DNA of 5,318 nucleotides from Verrucomicrobiaceae bacterium (GCA_947372405.1 CANBTO010000398.1:1-5318), one strand, 5' to 3'; shown: positions 1-5,318, numbered from the stretch's first letter. The notes: a model not told the origin generated them from the sequence alone. Numbers and translations are program-made.

Positions 1-327
1 GTCGGGCTTCATTCGGTGCAGCCAACTGAAAAGATCTGCGGAGCTTTCGAGCAGCCTGCGCTCTCGCATGTCTTCCACGGCATTCAGGATCTGGAGCGGC
101 CAGCGGGGAACATCCGCTGTTTCCGCCAGCGCCCGGGCGAACATGTCCAGGCACTCCATACGAGTTCCGATAGGTGCCGCCGCTGTATCCGCGAGAGTGT
201 CGCTGGTGCGCGCGAGAAGGTAGCCGAGGCTGGCCGCACCGCGCATGTCGCGAGGTAGAAGCCGCAAGCTCAGGTAAAACGAGCGGGAGACCCCTTTGAG
301 CAACTGTTTTTCCGAATCGCCCTTCAC
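1..327 (-). CDS. Squalene/phytoene synthase family protein, N-terminal part (runs off left edge)
   Basis: Reading the minus strand from 327 to 1 gives 109 uninterrupted codons. Residues about 8-25 carry the family's opening signature, LLKGVSRSFYLSLRLLP, followed by a helix with GYLLARTSDTLAD at about 32-44. DTLAD is the first aspartate-rich DxxxD motif, which binds the Mg2+-diphosphate of the prenyl substrate. Family members condense two prenyl diphosphates head to head: farnesyl-PP to squalene, or geranylgeranyl-PP to phytoene. The YLLARTSDTLADT wording looks more like squalene synthases than phytoene synthases, but the second Asp-rich motif and the C-terminus lie outside the window, so the product is not settled. 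The start is uncertain. GTG at 327 gives the family-like opening MKGDSEKQLLKGVSRSF; TTG at 363 is the only longer option before an in-frame stop at 409-411. Neither has a good ribosome binding site. The gene is divergent from the phosphatase. Confidence 0.88.
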   Translation of the reverse strand, partial: MKGDSEKQLLKGVSRSFYLSLRLLPRDMRGAASLGYLLARTSDTLADTAAAPIGTRMECLDMFARALAETADVPRWPLQILNAVEDMRERRLLESSADLFSWLHRMKPD

Positions 328-335
328 CGGGTGAA
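323..335. repeat. Perfect inverted repeat TTCACC-g-GGTGAA
   Basis: Six-base arms around a single central base. It overlaps the putative GTG start codon (325-327) of the leftward squalene/phytoene synthase gene. It could be an operator half-site pair for a dimeric regulator. The one-base spacer makes it a poor RNA hairpin. No regulator family is assigned. Confidence 0.4.
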
Positions 336-431
336 AGCAACCATTCCGGACTTGTTCCGGCAAGGGTGGCGATTCGAAATCTTGAACTCGTTCTTGCGGC
401 CCCGGGCCTCAAGCGCCAATCTGCGGAAGGA
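328..431. promoter_or_regulatory. Divergent intergenic region between squalene/phytoene synthase and phosphatase genes
   Basis: About 100 bases separate the proposed GTG start at 327 (minus) from the proposed ATG at 432 (plus). Divergent genes need promoters facing each way, so both probably lie here. I could not find a convincing -35/-10 pair in either direction: TTGTTC at 353-358 and TTGAAC at 382-387 have no good -10 partner. The segment holds the inverted repeat at 346-360 and a small one at 371-381 (GATT-CGA-AATC). Confidence 0.35.
346..360. repeat. Perfect inverted repeat CCGGA-cttgt-TCCGG
   Basis: Five-base G+C-rich arms around a five-base spacer, ten bases to the right of the TTCACC/GGTGAA repeat. 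On a leftward transcript starting further right it would sit in the 5' leader about 20 bases before the GTG start and could fold into a small hairpin. Its function is unknown. Confidence 0.35.
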
Positions 432-2057
432 ATGAACGATGATTCTAATACCTCACAGGATCGGGACGCAGTCAAACTCGAGCGTCTTGAACTTGCCCTC
501 AGGGCCTCCAACGAGGGGATCTGGGATTGGTGGACTGACCGGAAGGAGATCTATCTTTCCCGCAGGATCCTGGAGTTTCTTGAATGCGGAAGGAGGGGGG
601 CGCCCAACATCTTTCTTCCGCCCCATGACATGATCCATCCGGACGAACACCGGGCGTTCAGCCTGGCGGTGTCCCGGGCGCTTGAGGACGGCGGCCCGGA
701 AACCCTTGCGGTGGACGCGCGGGTCCGCACCGGTGGAGACGGTTGGCGCTGGCTGCGCATCCGCGGCACGGTGGTGCGCAACCGTGACGGCAAGGTCTAT
801 CGGATCGCCGGGTCGATGATCGACATCAGTCGCCGGAAGGAGGCGGAGGCACAGGTGGAGGACGAACGCTTTCTTCTCCGACAGTTGATCGACCACATAC
901 CAGTGCAGGTTTATTTCAAGGATCTCGAGTCCAGGTTCGTCATGGCCAACAAGGGCATGGCGGAATGGATGGGCCTGTCGAGCAGCGCCGATCTAACAGG
1001 CAGGCACGACCGGGATTTCTTCGACGAGGAGCACTGGAAGCCCGCGGAGGAGGATGAGCGGCACATCGTCGCGACGGGCGAGGCGATCACCGGCATGCTT
1101 GAGCAGGAGACCTGGAACGAGGGCGATACCACCTGGGTGCTGACTTCGAAATTTCCATGGCGTGACCGACATGGGCGGATCAAGGGAAGCTTCGGCGTCT
1201 CCAGTGACGTGACGAAACTGGTCAAGGCCCAGCAGGAGGCGCTCGATCTGGCGGGCCAGCTTCAGGCTAAGAACGAGGTTTACGAAGAGGAACTTCATCT
1301 TGCCAGGGAAATCCAGCAGGCACTGACGGGGAAGGGGTTTCCAGACATCGGGAACGGCCGTGCTCGCACGAGTTTCAGCGCGCGCTACATCCCCATATCC
1401 GGTCTGGCGGGGGACTTTTTCGAAGTGATCCAGATGGACAATGAAAAGGTCGGGATCCTCATCTGTGATGTGATGGGGCACGGGGTGAGATCCGCACTGA
1501 TCGTCGCCATGCTGCGGGGTTTGTTAGAGAAGGAGCGGTCCCAGGCCGCGGACCCGGGCGCATTCCTGCACGGCCTCAACGACGGACTCGCCGCCATACT
1601 CGAACGCGCAGGGACCACCATGTTCGCCACGGCTTTTTATGCGGTGATGGATTTGTCCTCGGAAACCTTCACCTTCGCTTGCGCCGGCCATCCCGGGCCC
1701 ATCATCGAAGGGCCGGGTGGCGTCTACCAACTCGCGACGGAGCGCTCGCAGAAAGGTCCGGGGCTGGGCCTCATCCATGGTTCCATTTATCCTGTGGTCA
1801 CGTTGCCGCTGGCGGAAATCCGGCGCATCATTCTTTTCACCGACGGCGTTCTGGAGGCGGAGAACCGTGAGGGCGAGCCGTTTTTCGAGAAACGTCTGAT
1901 GGAGATCATTGGCCGCAATACGGAAGGCTCTCTTGAACATCTGCTGGACGGCATTCTCACGAGCGTGCTGGACTTTTGTGAGTCCCGCCACTTCGATGAC
2001 GATGTTTGCCTGTTAGGAATCGAGGTCTCTCCTGCGGGCGGGTCTACCGAGGCGTGA
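432..2057 (+). CDS. PAS-PAS-SpoIIE (PP2C-type) serine phosphatase, RsbU/RsbP-like
   Basis: A cytoplasmic signalling phosphatase of 541 residues with no membrane segment. Residues about 18-135 form a PAS domain with its C-terminal PAC part (PAS_3 type, GWRWLRIRGTVV, ending IAGSMIDISRRKEAE). Residues 148-264 form a second PAS (PAS_4 type, IDHIPVQVYFKDLESRFVMAN, ending GSFGVSSDVTKLV). Residues 264-300 form a charged coiled coil ending LAREIQQAL, the usual entry to this phosphatase class. Residues about 315-532 are the SpoIIE catalytic domain. Its metal-binding acidic motifs are intact: AGDFF (326-330), CDVMGHG (345-351), FTDG (469-472) and FDDDV (521-525). Relatives dephosphorylate STAS-domain anti-anti-sigma factors to release an alternative sigma factor, but no partner or kinase is encoded here, so target and signal are unknown. 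An in-frame GTG at 366 would add 22 residues. I prefer ATG 432 because it leaves promoter space and the extra residues match no domain, but the AAGGA before it sits too close to be decisive. Confidence 0.92.
   Translation: MNDDSNTSQDRDAVKLERLELALRASNEGIWDWWTDRKEIYLSRRILEFLECGRRGAPNIFLPPHDMIHPDEHRAFSLAVSRALEDGGPETLAVDARVRTGGDGWRWLRIRGTVVRNRDGKVYRIAGSMIDISRRKEAEAQVEDERFLLRQLIDHIPVQVYFKDLESRFVMANKGMAEWMGLSSSADLTGRHDRDFFDEEHWKPAEEDERHIVATGEAITGMLEQETWNEGDTTWVLTSKFPWRDRHGRIKGSFGVSSDVTKLVKAQQEALDLAGQLQAKNEVYEEELHLAREIQQALTGKGFPDIGNGRARTSFSARYIPISGLAGDFFEVIQMDNEKVGILICDVMGHGVRSALIVAMLRGLLEKERSQAADPGAFLHGLNDGLAAILERAGTTMFATAFYAVMDLSSETFTFACAGHPGPIIEGPGGVYQLATERSQKGPGLGLIHGSIYPVVTLPLAEIRRIILFTDGVLEAENREGEPFFEKRLMEIIGRNTEGSLEHLLDGILTSVLDFCESRHFDDDVCLLGIEVSPAGGSTEA
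2049..2052 (+). promoter_or_regulatory. Probable ribosome binding site of deoB (GAGG)
   Basis: GAGG lies 9 bases before the deoB ATG at 2062 and inside the last codons of the phosphatase gene. It is the only Shine-Dalgarno-like stretch there and supports translation from 2062, coupled to the gene before it. Confidence 0.45.
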
Positions 2058-2061
2058 ACGG

Positions 2062-3177
2062 ATGAAGCGCGCGTTGGTCATCGTCCTGGACTCGGTGGGT
2101 TGTGGCGGCGCGCCGGATGCGGCGGCTTATGGTGACGCCGGTGCTGATACGTTGGGGCGTTTGTTTGCAGGCATCCCGGGTTTCGAGCTGGCCAATCTGG
2201 CGTCGCTCGGTCTCTATCGGATTCTCGGGTTGGAGCGTGGAGTGGCCCCGGCTGCATTCTCGGCATGGGCAAGGCTGACCGCGCAATCCAAGGGCAAAGA
2301 CACGACGACCGGACACTGGGAATTGATGGGACTCAGGCTTGAACAGCCTTTCGCGACATTCGATTCGTTTCCTGACGATCTGGTCTCCGAGCTTTCGAGG
2401 CGTTGCGGGTCCGGATTTCTCGGAAACTTCGCCGCCTCGGGCACGGAGATTCTCGCGGCGCTGGGTGAGGAACACCTGCGAAGCGGGAAACCGATTCTCT
2501 ACACCAGCGCGGACAGCGTCATGCAGATCGCGGCCCATGAGGAACTTTTCGGATTGGAGCGCTTGTGGGATTTGTGCGGAGAAGCACGTAAACTGCTTGA
2601 TGAACGCGGGCTTCGCGTCGGCAGAGTGATCGCCCGTCCGTTTATCGGCAGCTCGTCTGCGGATTTCAGACGAACAGGAAACCGCCACGACTATTCGCTC
2701 GTTCCCGGCGAAACCCTCCTTAACCGACTCCAATCCCGGGGCGTCAGAACCATCGGGGTTGGCAAGATATCGGATATTTTCGCAGGTTCGGGAATTTCAG
2801 AATCCCAAGCCACGAAATCCAACGCGGAGGGCATGGCCGTAATCGAACGGCTGTGGGGCGATCCACCCGACTGCCCGCATTTCATTTTCGCCAATCTTGT
2901 GGATTTTGATTCGCTCTTTGGTCATCGTCGCGATCCCGGTGGCTATGCGGCATGTCTGCGGGAATTCGATGCCTGGCTTGGAGGATTTCGCAAGAATGTG
3001 CTGCCTGAAGATCTGGTGATGATCACCGCCGATCATGGCAACGACCCCTATCACCGCGGCACGGACCACACGCGAGAGCAAGTTCCCTTGCTTGCACTCG
3101 GCAGCGGTCTTCCTCTCAAGGACGGGGTTTTCTCCGATGTCGCTCGAATCGTGGAGGAGTGGTTTTCGAAGGCTTGA
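2062..3177 (+). CDS. deoB: Phosphopentomutase
   Basis: Interconverts (deoxy)ribose 1-phosphate and (deoxy)ribose 5-phosphate, linking nucleoside salvage to the pentose phosphate pathway. It is a cytosolic di-Mn enzyme of the alkaline phosphatase superfamily. All family motifs are present: VLDSVGCGGAPDA at 8-20 (metal ligand D10), KDTTTGHWELMG at 79-90 (T81 matches the phospho-acceptor Thr of Bacillus enzymes), GNFAASGTEIL at 121-131, YTSADSVMQIAAHEE at 147-161, RVIARPFIG at 188-196, NRHDYSL at 207-213, GKISDIF at 234-240, LVDFDSLFGHRRDP at 279-292 (D283, H288), TADHGND at 322-328 (D324, H325) and GTDHTRE at 333-339 (H336). It starts 4 bases after the phosphatase stop, which suggests co-transcription. 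At 371 residues it is about 20 shorter than the 394-residue Bacillus enzyme, and it lacks the C-terminal tail with a YGTSFL or YGK motif. The catalytic core is complete. Confidence 0.97.
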   Translation: MKRALVIVLDSVGCGGAPDAAAYGDAGADTLGRLFAGIPGFELANLASLGLYRILGLERGVAPAAFSAWARLTAQSKGKDTTTGHWELMGLRLEQPFATFDSFPDDLVSELSRRCGSGFLGNFAASGTEILAALGEEHLRSGKPILYTSADSVMQIAAHEELFGLERLWDLCGEARKLLDERGLRVGRVIARPFIGSSSADFRRTGNRHDYSLVPGETLLNRLQSRGVRTIGVGKISDIFAGSGISESQATKSNAEGMAVIERLWGDPPDCPHFIFANLVDFDSLFGHRRDPGGYAACLREFDAWLGGFRKNVLPEDLVMITADHGNDPYHRGTDHTREQVPLLALGSGLPLKDGVFSDVARIVEEWFSKA

Positions 3178-3217
3178 TACTCTTGCAAACCAGCTGAAGA
3201 TCGCCTAACGGACAGGC

Positions 3218-3733
3218 ATGACATGGAACGATGCTTTTCTCGCGCTGTTTGACCGTTGTGTGGCCGCCTATCGCGGTGGAAACCAGGATTTTGAAACCTA
3301 CTACACCCCCGAGGATCTTGCGTTGCTTGAGAAGATCGGTTGTAAAACCCGCGAATTCTTCGATTTCGTGGAGGATTTCTGTGAGGAAGGGATTCCTTCG
3401 GCATCCACGGCCTTGCTGGTGGCCGCCGTGCGTCGTGATTATTTCCAGGTGGGCAAAGGGGTTCCAGGAAGTGGCGAACTGCTGAACCGTGACAACGTCC
3501 CCACCTTCGGCGATGAACTGGAAGGCATGGCCTACCTGCCGCGGATCATCGCCAAGGCCCGGGCCAAACTTCGCGGCGAGCTCGATCCTGACCTGATGTT
3601 CGGTTGCGGGGGTGACCGGAGGTTTCTTGAAACTCATGGTGGCATCCATCCTGCGGATTTTCTGCGCCAGGTCTGGGCGGCGGGGAGTGACGACCTGAAA
3701 ATCGCCACATGGATCAAGAATCAAGGTGTTTGA
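3218..3733 (+). CDS. DUF5069 domain-containing protein
   Basis: A 171-residue soluble protein without signal peptide or membrane segment. I recognise it as DUF5069, a family of unknown function that I associate mainly with Verrucomicrobiota and related bacteria. The clearest family region is residues 107-165: LPRIIAKARAKLRGELD, then the Gly/Cys motif MFGCGGDRRFL at 127-137, then ADFLRQVWAAGSDDLKIATWI at 146-166. The N-terminal half is acidic (EDLALLEKIG, FDFVEDFCEEGIP) and probably helical. Three cysteines (C14, C42, C55) lie in that half and C130 in the motif, but they do not form a recognisable metal site. ATG 3218 is chosen because the sequence MTWNDAF runs straight into the domain; the second ATG at 3223 is out of frame, and the ribosome binding site is weak. 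It lies 40 bases after deoB and 87 before efp, in the same orientation. No function can be assigned. Confidence 0.85.
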   Translation: MTWNDAFLALFDRCVAAYRGGNQDFETYYTPEDLALLEKIGCKTREFFDFVEDFCEEGIPSASTALLVAAVRRDYFQVGKGVPGSGELLNRDNVPTFGDELEGMAYLPRIIAKARAKLRGELDPDLMFGCGGDRRFLETHGGIHPADFLRQVWAAGSDDLKIATWIKNQGV

Positions 3734-3820
3734 GCCGTCGGTTCCCGCTTCTGCCGCCAGCGTAGCAAATCCGGGCTTGCGTCGTTCCGATCCTGCGCCT
3801 ATTCCCGCCGTCCACAAGTC

Positions 3821-4384
3821 ATGGCCAGCACTCCAATCATCAACCTCCGCAAAGGACACGCCGTCCGCCACAACAACGAGGTCTGCCTCGTTATTGATCA
3901 CGAACTCAAGACTCCTCCGCGAATGGCGTCCTACGTCCAGATGTCTATCCGCAGCGTGGCCACCAAGAAGGTTTTCAACCTCCGGATGACTTCGAACGAT
4001 TCCATCGAGGGTGTGGTTCTCGAACGGACGCCGCATGAGTATTCCTACAAGGACAGCAGCGGCTACCACTTCCTGGATCCCAACACCTACGAGGATGCGG
4101 TGGTTTACGAAGACCTCATCGAATCGGTGAAAAACTACCTCATTGAAGGCCAGATCTACAACCTCCTTGTCGCCGACGGTATCGTGGTTTCTGTTGATCT
4201 TCCGCTCTCCATGACAATGACTGTCGCGGAATCCTCTGAAGGCGTCAAAGGCGACTCCGCCAACAATGTTTACAAACCCGCTGTCATGGAAACCGGCCTC
4301 ATTGTCCAGGTTCCGCTGTTCATCAACGTCGGCGAGAAGATCAACGTGAAAACCGAGGACAATTCCTATCTGGGTCGCGCCTGA
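3821..4384 (+). CDS. efp: Translation elongation factor P
   Basis: EF-P binds between the ribosomal P and E sites and stimulates peptide bond formation at polyproline stretches. The 187-residue length is standard. Residues 1-65 form the KOW-like domain I (STPIINLRKGHAV), about 66-128 OB domain II (SGYHFLDPNTYED at 80-92) and about 129-187 OB domain III. The family signature K-x-A-x4-G-x2-[LIV]-x-V-P-x2-[LIV]-x2-G is matched exactly from K152 to G171. The domain I loop that enters the peptidyl transferase centre reads K30-T-P-P-R34-M-A-S instead of the usual KPGKG, so the normally modified Lys34 position carries Arg, inside a loop apparently one residue longer. No modification enzyme (EpmA, EarP, YmfI) is in the window. 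The ATG has no evident Shine-Dalgarno sequence. The gene ends just before a strong terminator. Confidence 0.97.
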   Translation: MASTPIINLRKGHAVRHNNEVCLVIDHELKTPPRMASYVQMSIRSVATKKVFNLRMTSNDSIEGVVLERTPHEYSYKDSSGYHFLDPNTYEDAVVYEDLIESVKNYLIEGQIYNLLVADGIVVSVDLPLSMTMTVAESSEGVKGDSANNVYKPAVMETGLIVQVPLFINVGEKINVKTEDNSYLGRA

Positions 4385-4416
4385 TCCGCTCAGCCAACTC
4401 ACATCCATTTCACCGC

Positions 4417-4450
4417 AACGGGTGCTTCCGCAAGGAGGCACCCGTTTTTT
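4417..4450 (+). terminator. Intrinsic terminator after efp
   Basis: The arms 4417-4429 and 4434-4446 form a 13-bp stem with one T-G wobble. It is closed by GCAA, a GNRA-type tetraloop, and followed by T residues to 4450 (six Ts at 4445-4450). It lies 32 bases after the efp stop and closes the plus-strand gene cluster. Confidence 0.93.
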
Positions 4451-4490
4451 CGTGCATGATTCAGCAGATTTTTTTATTTAATTAAGATTT

Positions 4491-4512
4491 CTTGAATTTT
4501 ACTTGATCTTTA
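4491..4512 (+). repeat. Tandem 11-base direct repeat CTTGAATTTTA / CTTGATCTTTA
   Basis: Two adjacent 11-base units (4491-4501 and 4502-4512) match at 9 of 11 positions. The TTGA cores therefore lie about one helical turn apart, on the same face of the DNA. The second unit contributes the left half of the FNR-like box. Confidence 0.5.
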
Positions 4513-4516
4513 TCAA
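4503..4516 (+). promoter_or_regulatory. FNR/CRP-family-like operator TTGAT-N4-ATCAA
   Basis: TTGATctttATCAA is a perfect inverted repeat identical to the Escherichia coli FNR consensus, which senses oxygen; FNR-type and related Dnr/Fnr-like regulators recognise the same or similar sites. It sits 23 bases before the LysM start codon. If that start is right, the box is too close for standard activation at -41.5, so repression would fit better. The sequence match is direct; the regulator is inferred, and no such gene is in the window. Confidence 0.4.
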
Positions 4517-4525
4517 ATATTTTGA
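4513..4525. repeat. Inverted repeat TCAAA-TAT-TTTGA overlapping the FNR-like box
   Basis: Five-base perfect arms around TAT. The left arm shares TCAA with the right half of the TTGAT/ATCAA box, so two dyads interlock and could not both be occupied by a dimer at once. The AT-rich context makes chance repeats easier. Confidence 0.35.
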
Positions 4526-4539
4526 AAAATCGGCACGTC

Positions 4540-5318
4540 ATGAAGCCAACCTACCTTTTCGCGATGATTTCCTTGGCATTTGCGGCTCCCAAGGCGTCCG
4601 CCATGTCCGAACTGGAAAAGCTGCGTGCGCGTTGTGGAGAGCAGGAAAGTCAGATCCGGCGGTTGGAGAACGAGAACGCCAGGTTGCGGGGTGTGAAAAC
4701 CGACCAAGTTTCGATGACGGCCAAAACGCAGGCCGCCCTGTCTGCCGTGAAATCTGATGATTCCGATTCGTCTGCCTACATCGTGCGAAAGGGTGACAGC
4801 ATCGAACGTATCGCCCGGAAAAACGGCTGCTCCGCCGAAAAACTCGCAAAGGCAAATGGCCTCAAGAGCGACTCGATCATACAACCCGGTCAGAAACTCA
4901 AGATGCCGGGAGCATCGTCCGGGAAAAAGCCGTCCACTGCGCCGCTTGTTGATAAACCAGCTGAAGCCAACTCTTCGAAAACGGTGGCAGGCAAAACCCA
5001 TAAACTGGAGGAGGGGGAAACCTACTCCACGATATCGAGGAAATACGGGGTTTCTGTGGATTCGCTGATTGCGGCAAATCCGGAAGCGAGCCCTACCAAG
5101 CTTCGCGGCGGCCAGATCATCCGGATTCCAGCAAACAAGAAGGAGATTGCTAAAAAGGATGACGCTCCAGCATCCAAACAAAAGCCGGATGCCCCGGTTG
5201 CTTCCGCTTCAGAGATTTCACATGCCAAGCCACAGTCGGGTCCGGTTACAAAACCAAAACCGGCACCCTCCCAGGCAAGTCACAAGTCACTTGGCGGCAA
5301 CACGATTCCTGTTTCCAT
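4540..5318 (+). CDS. Secreted LysM-repeat protein with N-terminal coiled coil (3' end outside window)
   Basis: An open frame of 259 codons continues past the right edge. Residues 1-21 form a Sec signal peptide (MKPTYLF, hydrophobic AMISLAFAA, cleavage likely after ASA), placing the protein in the periplasm or outside. Residues 23-51 form a short coiled coil. LysM 1 spans about 79-123 (AYIVRKGDSIERIARKNG, ending IIQPGQKLKMP) and LysM 2 about 153-197 (THKLEEGETYSTISRKYGV, ending LRGGQIIRIP). LysM domains bind N-acetylglucosamine polymers, chiefly peptidoglycan. Residues 198 onward are a Lys/Pro/Ala/Ser-rich linker, which often precedes another LysM or a catalytic domain such as M23 peptidase, but none is seen here. 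The start is chosen because it gives a complete signal peptide; no Shine-Dalgarno sequence is visible. It is separated from efp by a terminator and has its own AT-rich upstream region. It is probably a cell-wall-associated protein; any enzymatic role is unknown. Confidence 0.9.
   Translation, partial: MKPTYLFAMISLAFAAPKASAMSELEKLRARCGEQESQIRRLENENARLRGVKTDQVSMTAKTQAALSAVKSDDSDSSAYIVRKGDSIERIARKNGCSAEKLAKANGLKSDSIIQPGQKLKMPGASSGKKPSTAPLVDKPAEANSSKTVAGKTHKLEEGETYSTISRKYGVSVDSLIAANPEASPTKLRGGQIIRIPANKKEIAKKDDAPASKQKPDAPVASASEISHAKPQSGPVTKPKPAPSQASHKSLGGNTIPVS

Larger units (their letters stand above)
432..4450 (+). other. Probable transcription unit: phosphatase - deoB - DUF5069 - efp - terminator
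   Basis: Four genes share one direction with gaps of 4, 40 and 87 bases, and the only clear terminator follows the last. Co-transcription of the first two is the safest part. The 87-base gap before efp (3734-3820) could hold an extra promoter, but I find no convincing one. Inference only. Confidence 0.5.
4451..4539 (+). promoter_or_regulatory. AT-rich promoter/leader region of the LysM gene
   Basis: Composition drops sharply: bases 4468-4530 are about 13% G+C by hand count, against the GC-rich genes around them. The stretch starts with a T/A tract (4469-4484) resembling an UP element. TTGAAT at 4492-4497 could be a -35 box, but the TATTTT at 4518-4523 lies 20 bases away, longer than the usual 16-18. 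The position after a terminator and before a gene makes promoter function likely, but I cannot fix the exact elements. Confidence 0.55.

Noticed and set aside
16..258. Plus-strand open frame of 80 residues at the left edge
   Set aside because: The opposite strand encodes a clear squalene/phytoene synthase N-terminus with SRSFYLS and DTLAD motifs; the plus frame matches nothing.
366..431. Longer phosphatase start at GTG 366 (22 extra residues)
   Set aside because: The extra residues match no part of the PAS domain, and the start would take up most of the divergent promoter space. It cannot be fully excluded, as neither start has a well-spaced ribosome binding site.
2044..2733. Minus-strand open frame of 229 residues
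   Set aside because: Fully antisense to deoB, whose motifs are unmistakable; its sequence matches no known family.
3777..3805. Possible promoter before efp: TTGCGT, 17 bases, TATTCC
   Set aside because: Each box matches only 3 of 6 consensus bases, and the implied transcript would begin about 9 bases before the ATG. Not above chance.
3116..4441. Minus-strand open frame of 441 residues, long enough to look like a gene
   Set aside because: It lies antisense to the end of deoB, all of DUF5069, all of efp and the terminator stem. No family is recognisable in it. It is best explained as an antisense shadow of codon bias in strong genes.
4513..5181. Minus-strand open frame of 222 residues opposite the LysM gene
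   Set aside because: The plus strand has a signal peptide and two LysM domains; the minus frame has no recognisable domain and would end in the promoter region.
1..5318. CRISPR array, insertion sequence, tRNA, phage or toxin-antitoxin module
   Set aside because: No regularly spaced repeats, transposase, terminal inverted repeats, tRNA-like folds or small paired toxin/antitoxin frames were seen on either strand.

Overview
The window suggests a moderately GC-rich bacterium, most likely of the Verrucomicrobiota / PVC group. This rests on gene content: a DUF5069 protein, a secreted LysM protein with an N-terminal coiled coil, an elongation factor P with a non-canonical loop, and a squalene-synthase-type enzyme. 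Shine-Dalgarno sequences are weak. The assignment is an inference from gene families, since no rRNA or taxon-specific marker is present.

Layout. (1) 1-327, minus strand: the N-terminal part of a squalene/phytoene synthase family enzyme, running off the left edge. (2) 328-431: a divergent intergenic region with two short perfect inverted repeats in or next to it. (3) 432-4384, plus strand: four co-directional genes, namely a PAS-PAS-SpoIIE (PP2C-type) serine phosphatase, phosphopentomutase (deoB), a DUF5069 protein and elongation factor P (efp). Gaps are 4, 40 and 87 bases. A very clear intrinsic terminator (4417-4450) follows efp, and none is visible between the genes, so one transcription unit is plausible. 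(4) 4451-4539: a strikingly AT-rich regulatory region holding a sequence identical to the FNR consensus TTGAT-N4-ATCAA, overlapping TTGA repeats and a second inverted repeat. (5) 4540 to the right edge, plus strand: an exported protein with a signal peptide, a short coiled coil and two LysM domains, truncated by the window.

How the genes fit together. The phosphatase would act on an anti-sigma-factor-antagonist or similar partner switch in response to a PAS-sensed signal. DeoB links (deoxy)ribose-1-phosphate from nucleoside salvage to central carbon. EF-P relieves ribosome stalling at polyproline. No established pathway joins these, so the cluster looks like a mix of housekeeping genes headed by a signalling gene. 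The LysM protein is a separate cell-wall unit.

I see no CRISPR array, insertion sequence, tRNA, rRNA or phage element, and no clearly new defence or biosynthetic system. The points most worth a second look are the Arg34 / TPPR loop of EF-P and the FNR-like box with phased repeats upstream of the LysM gene.
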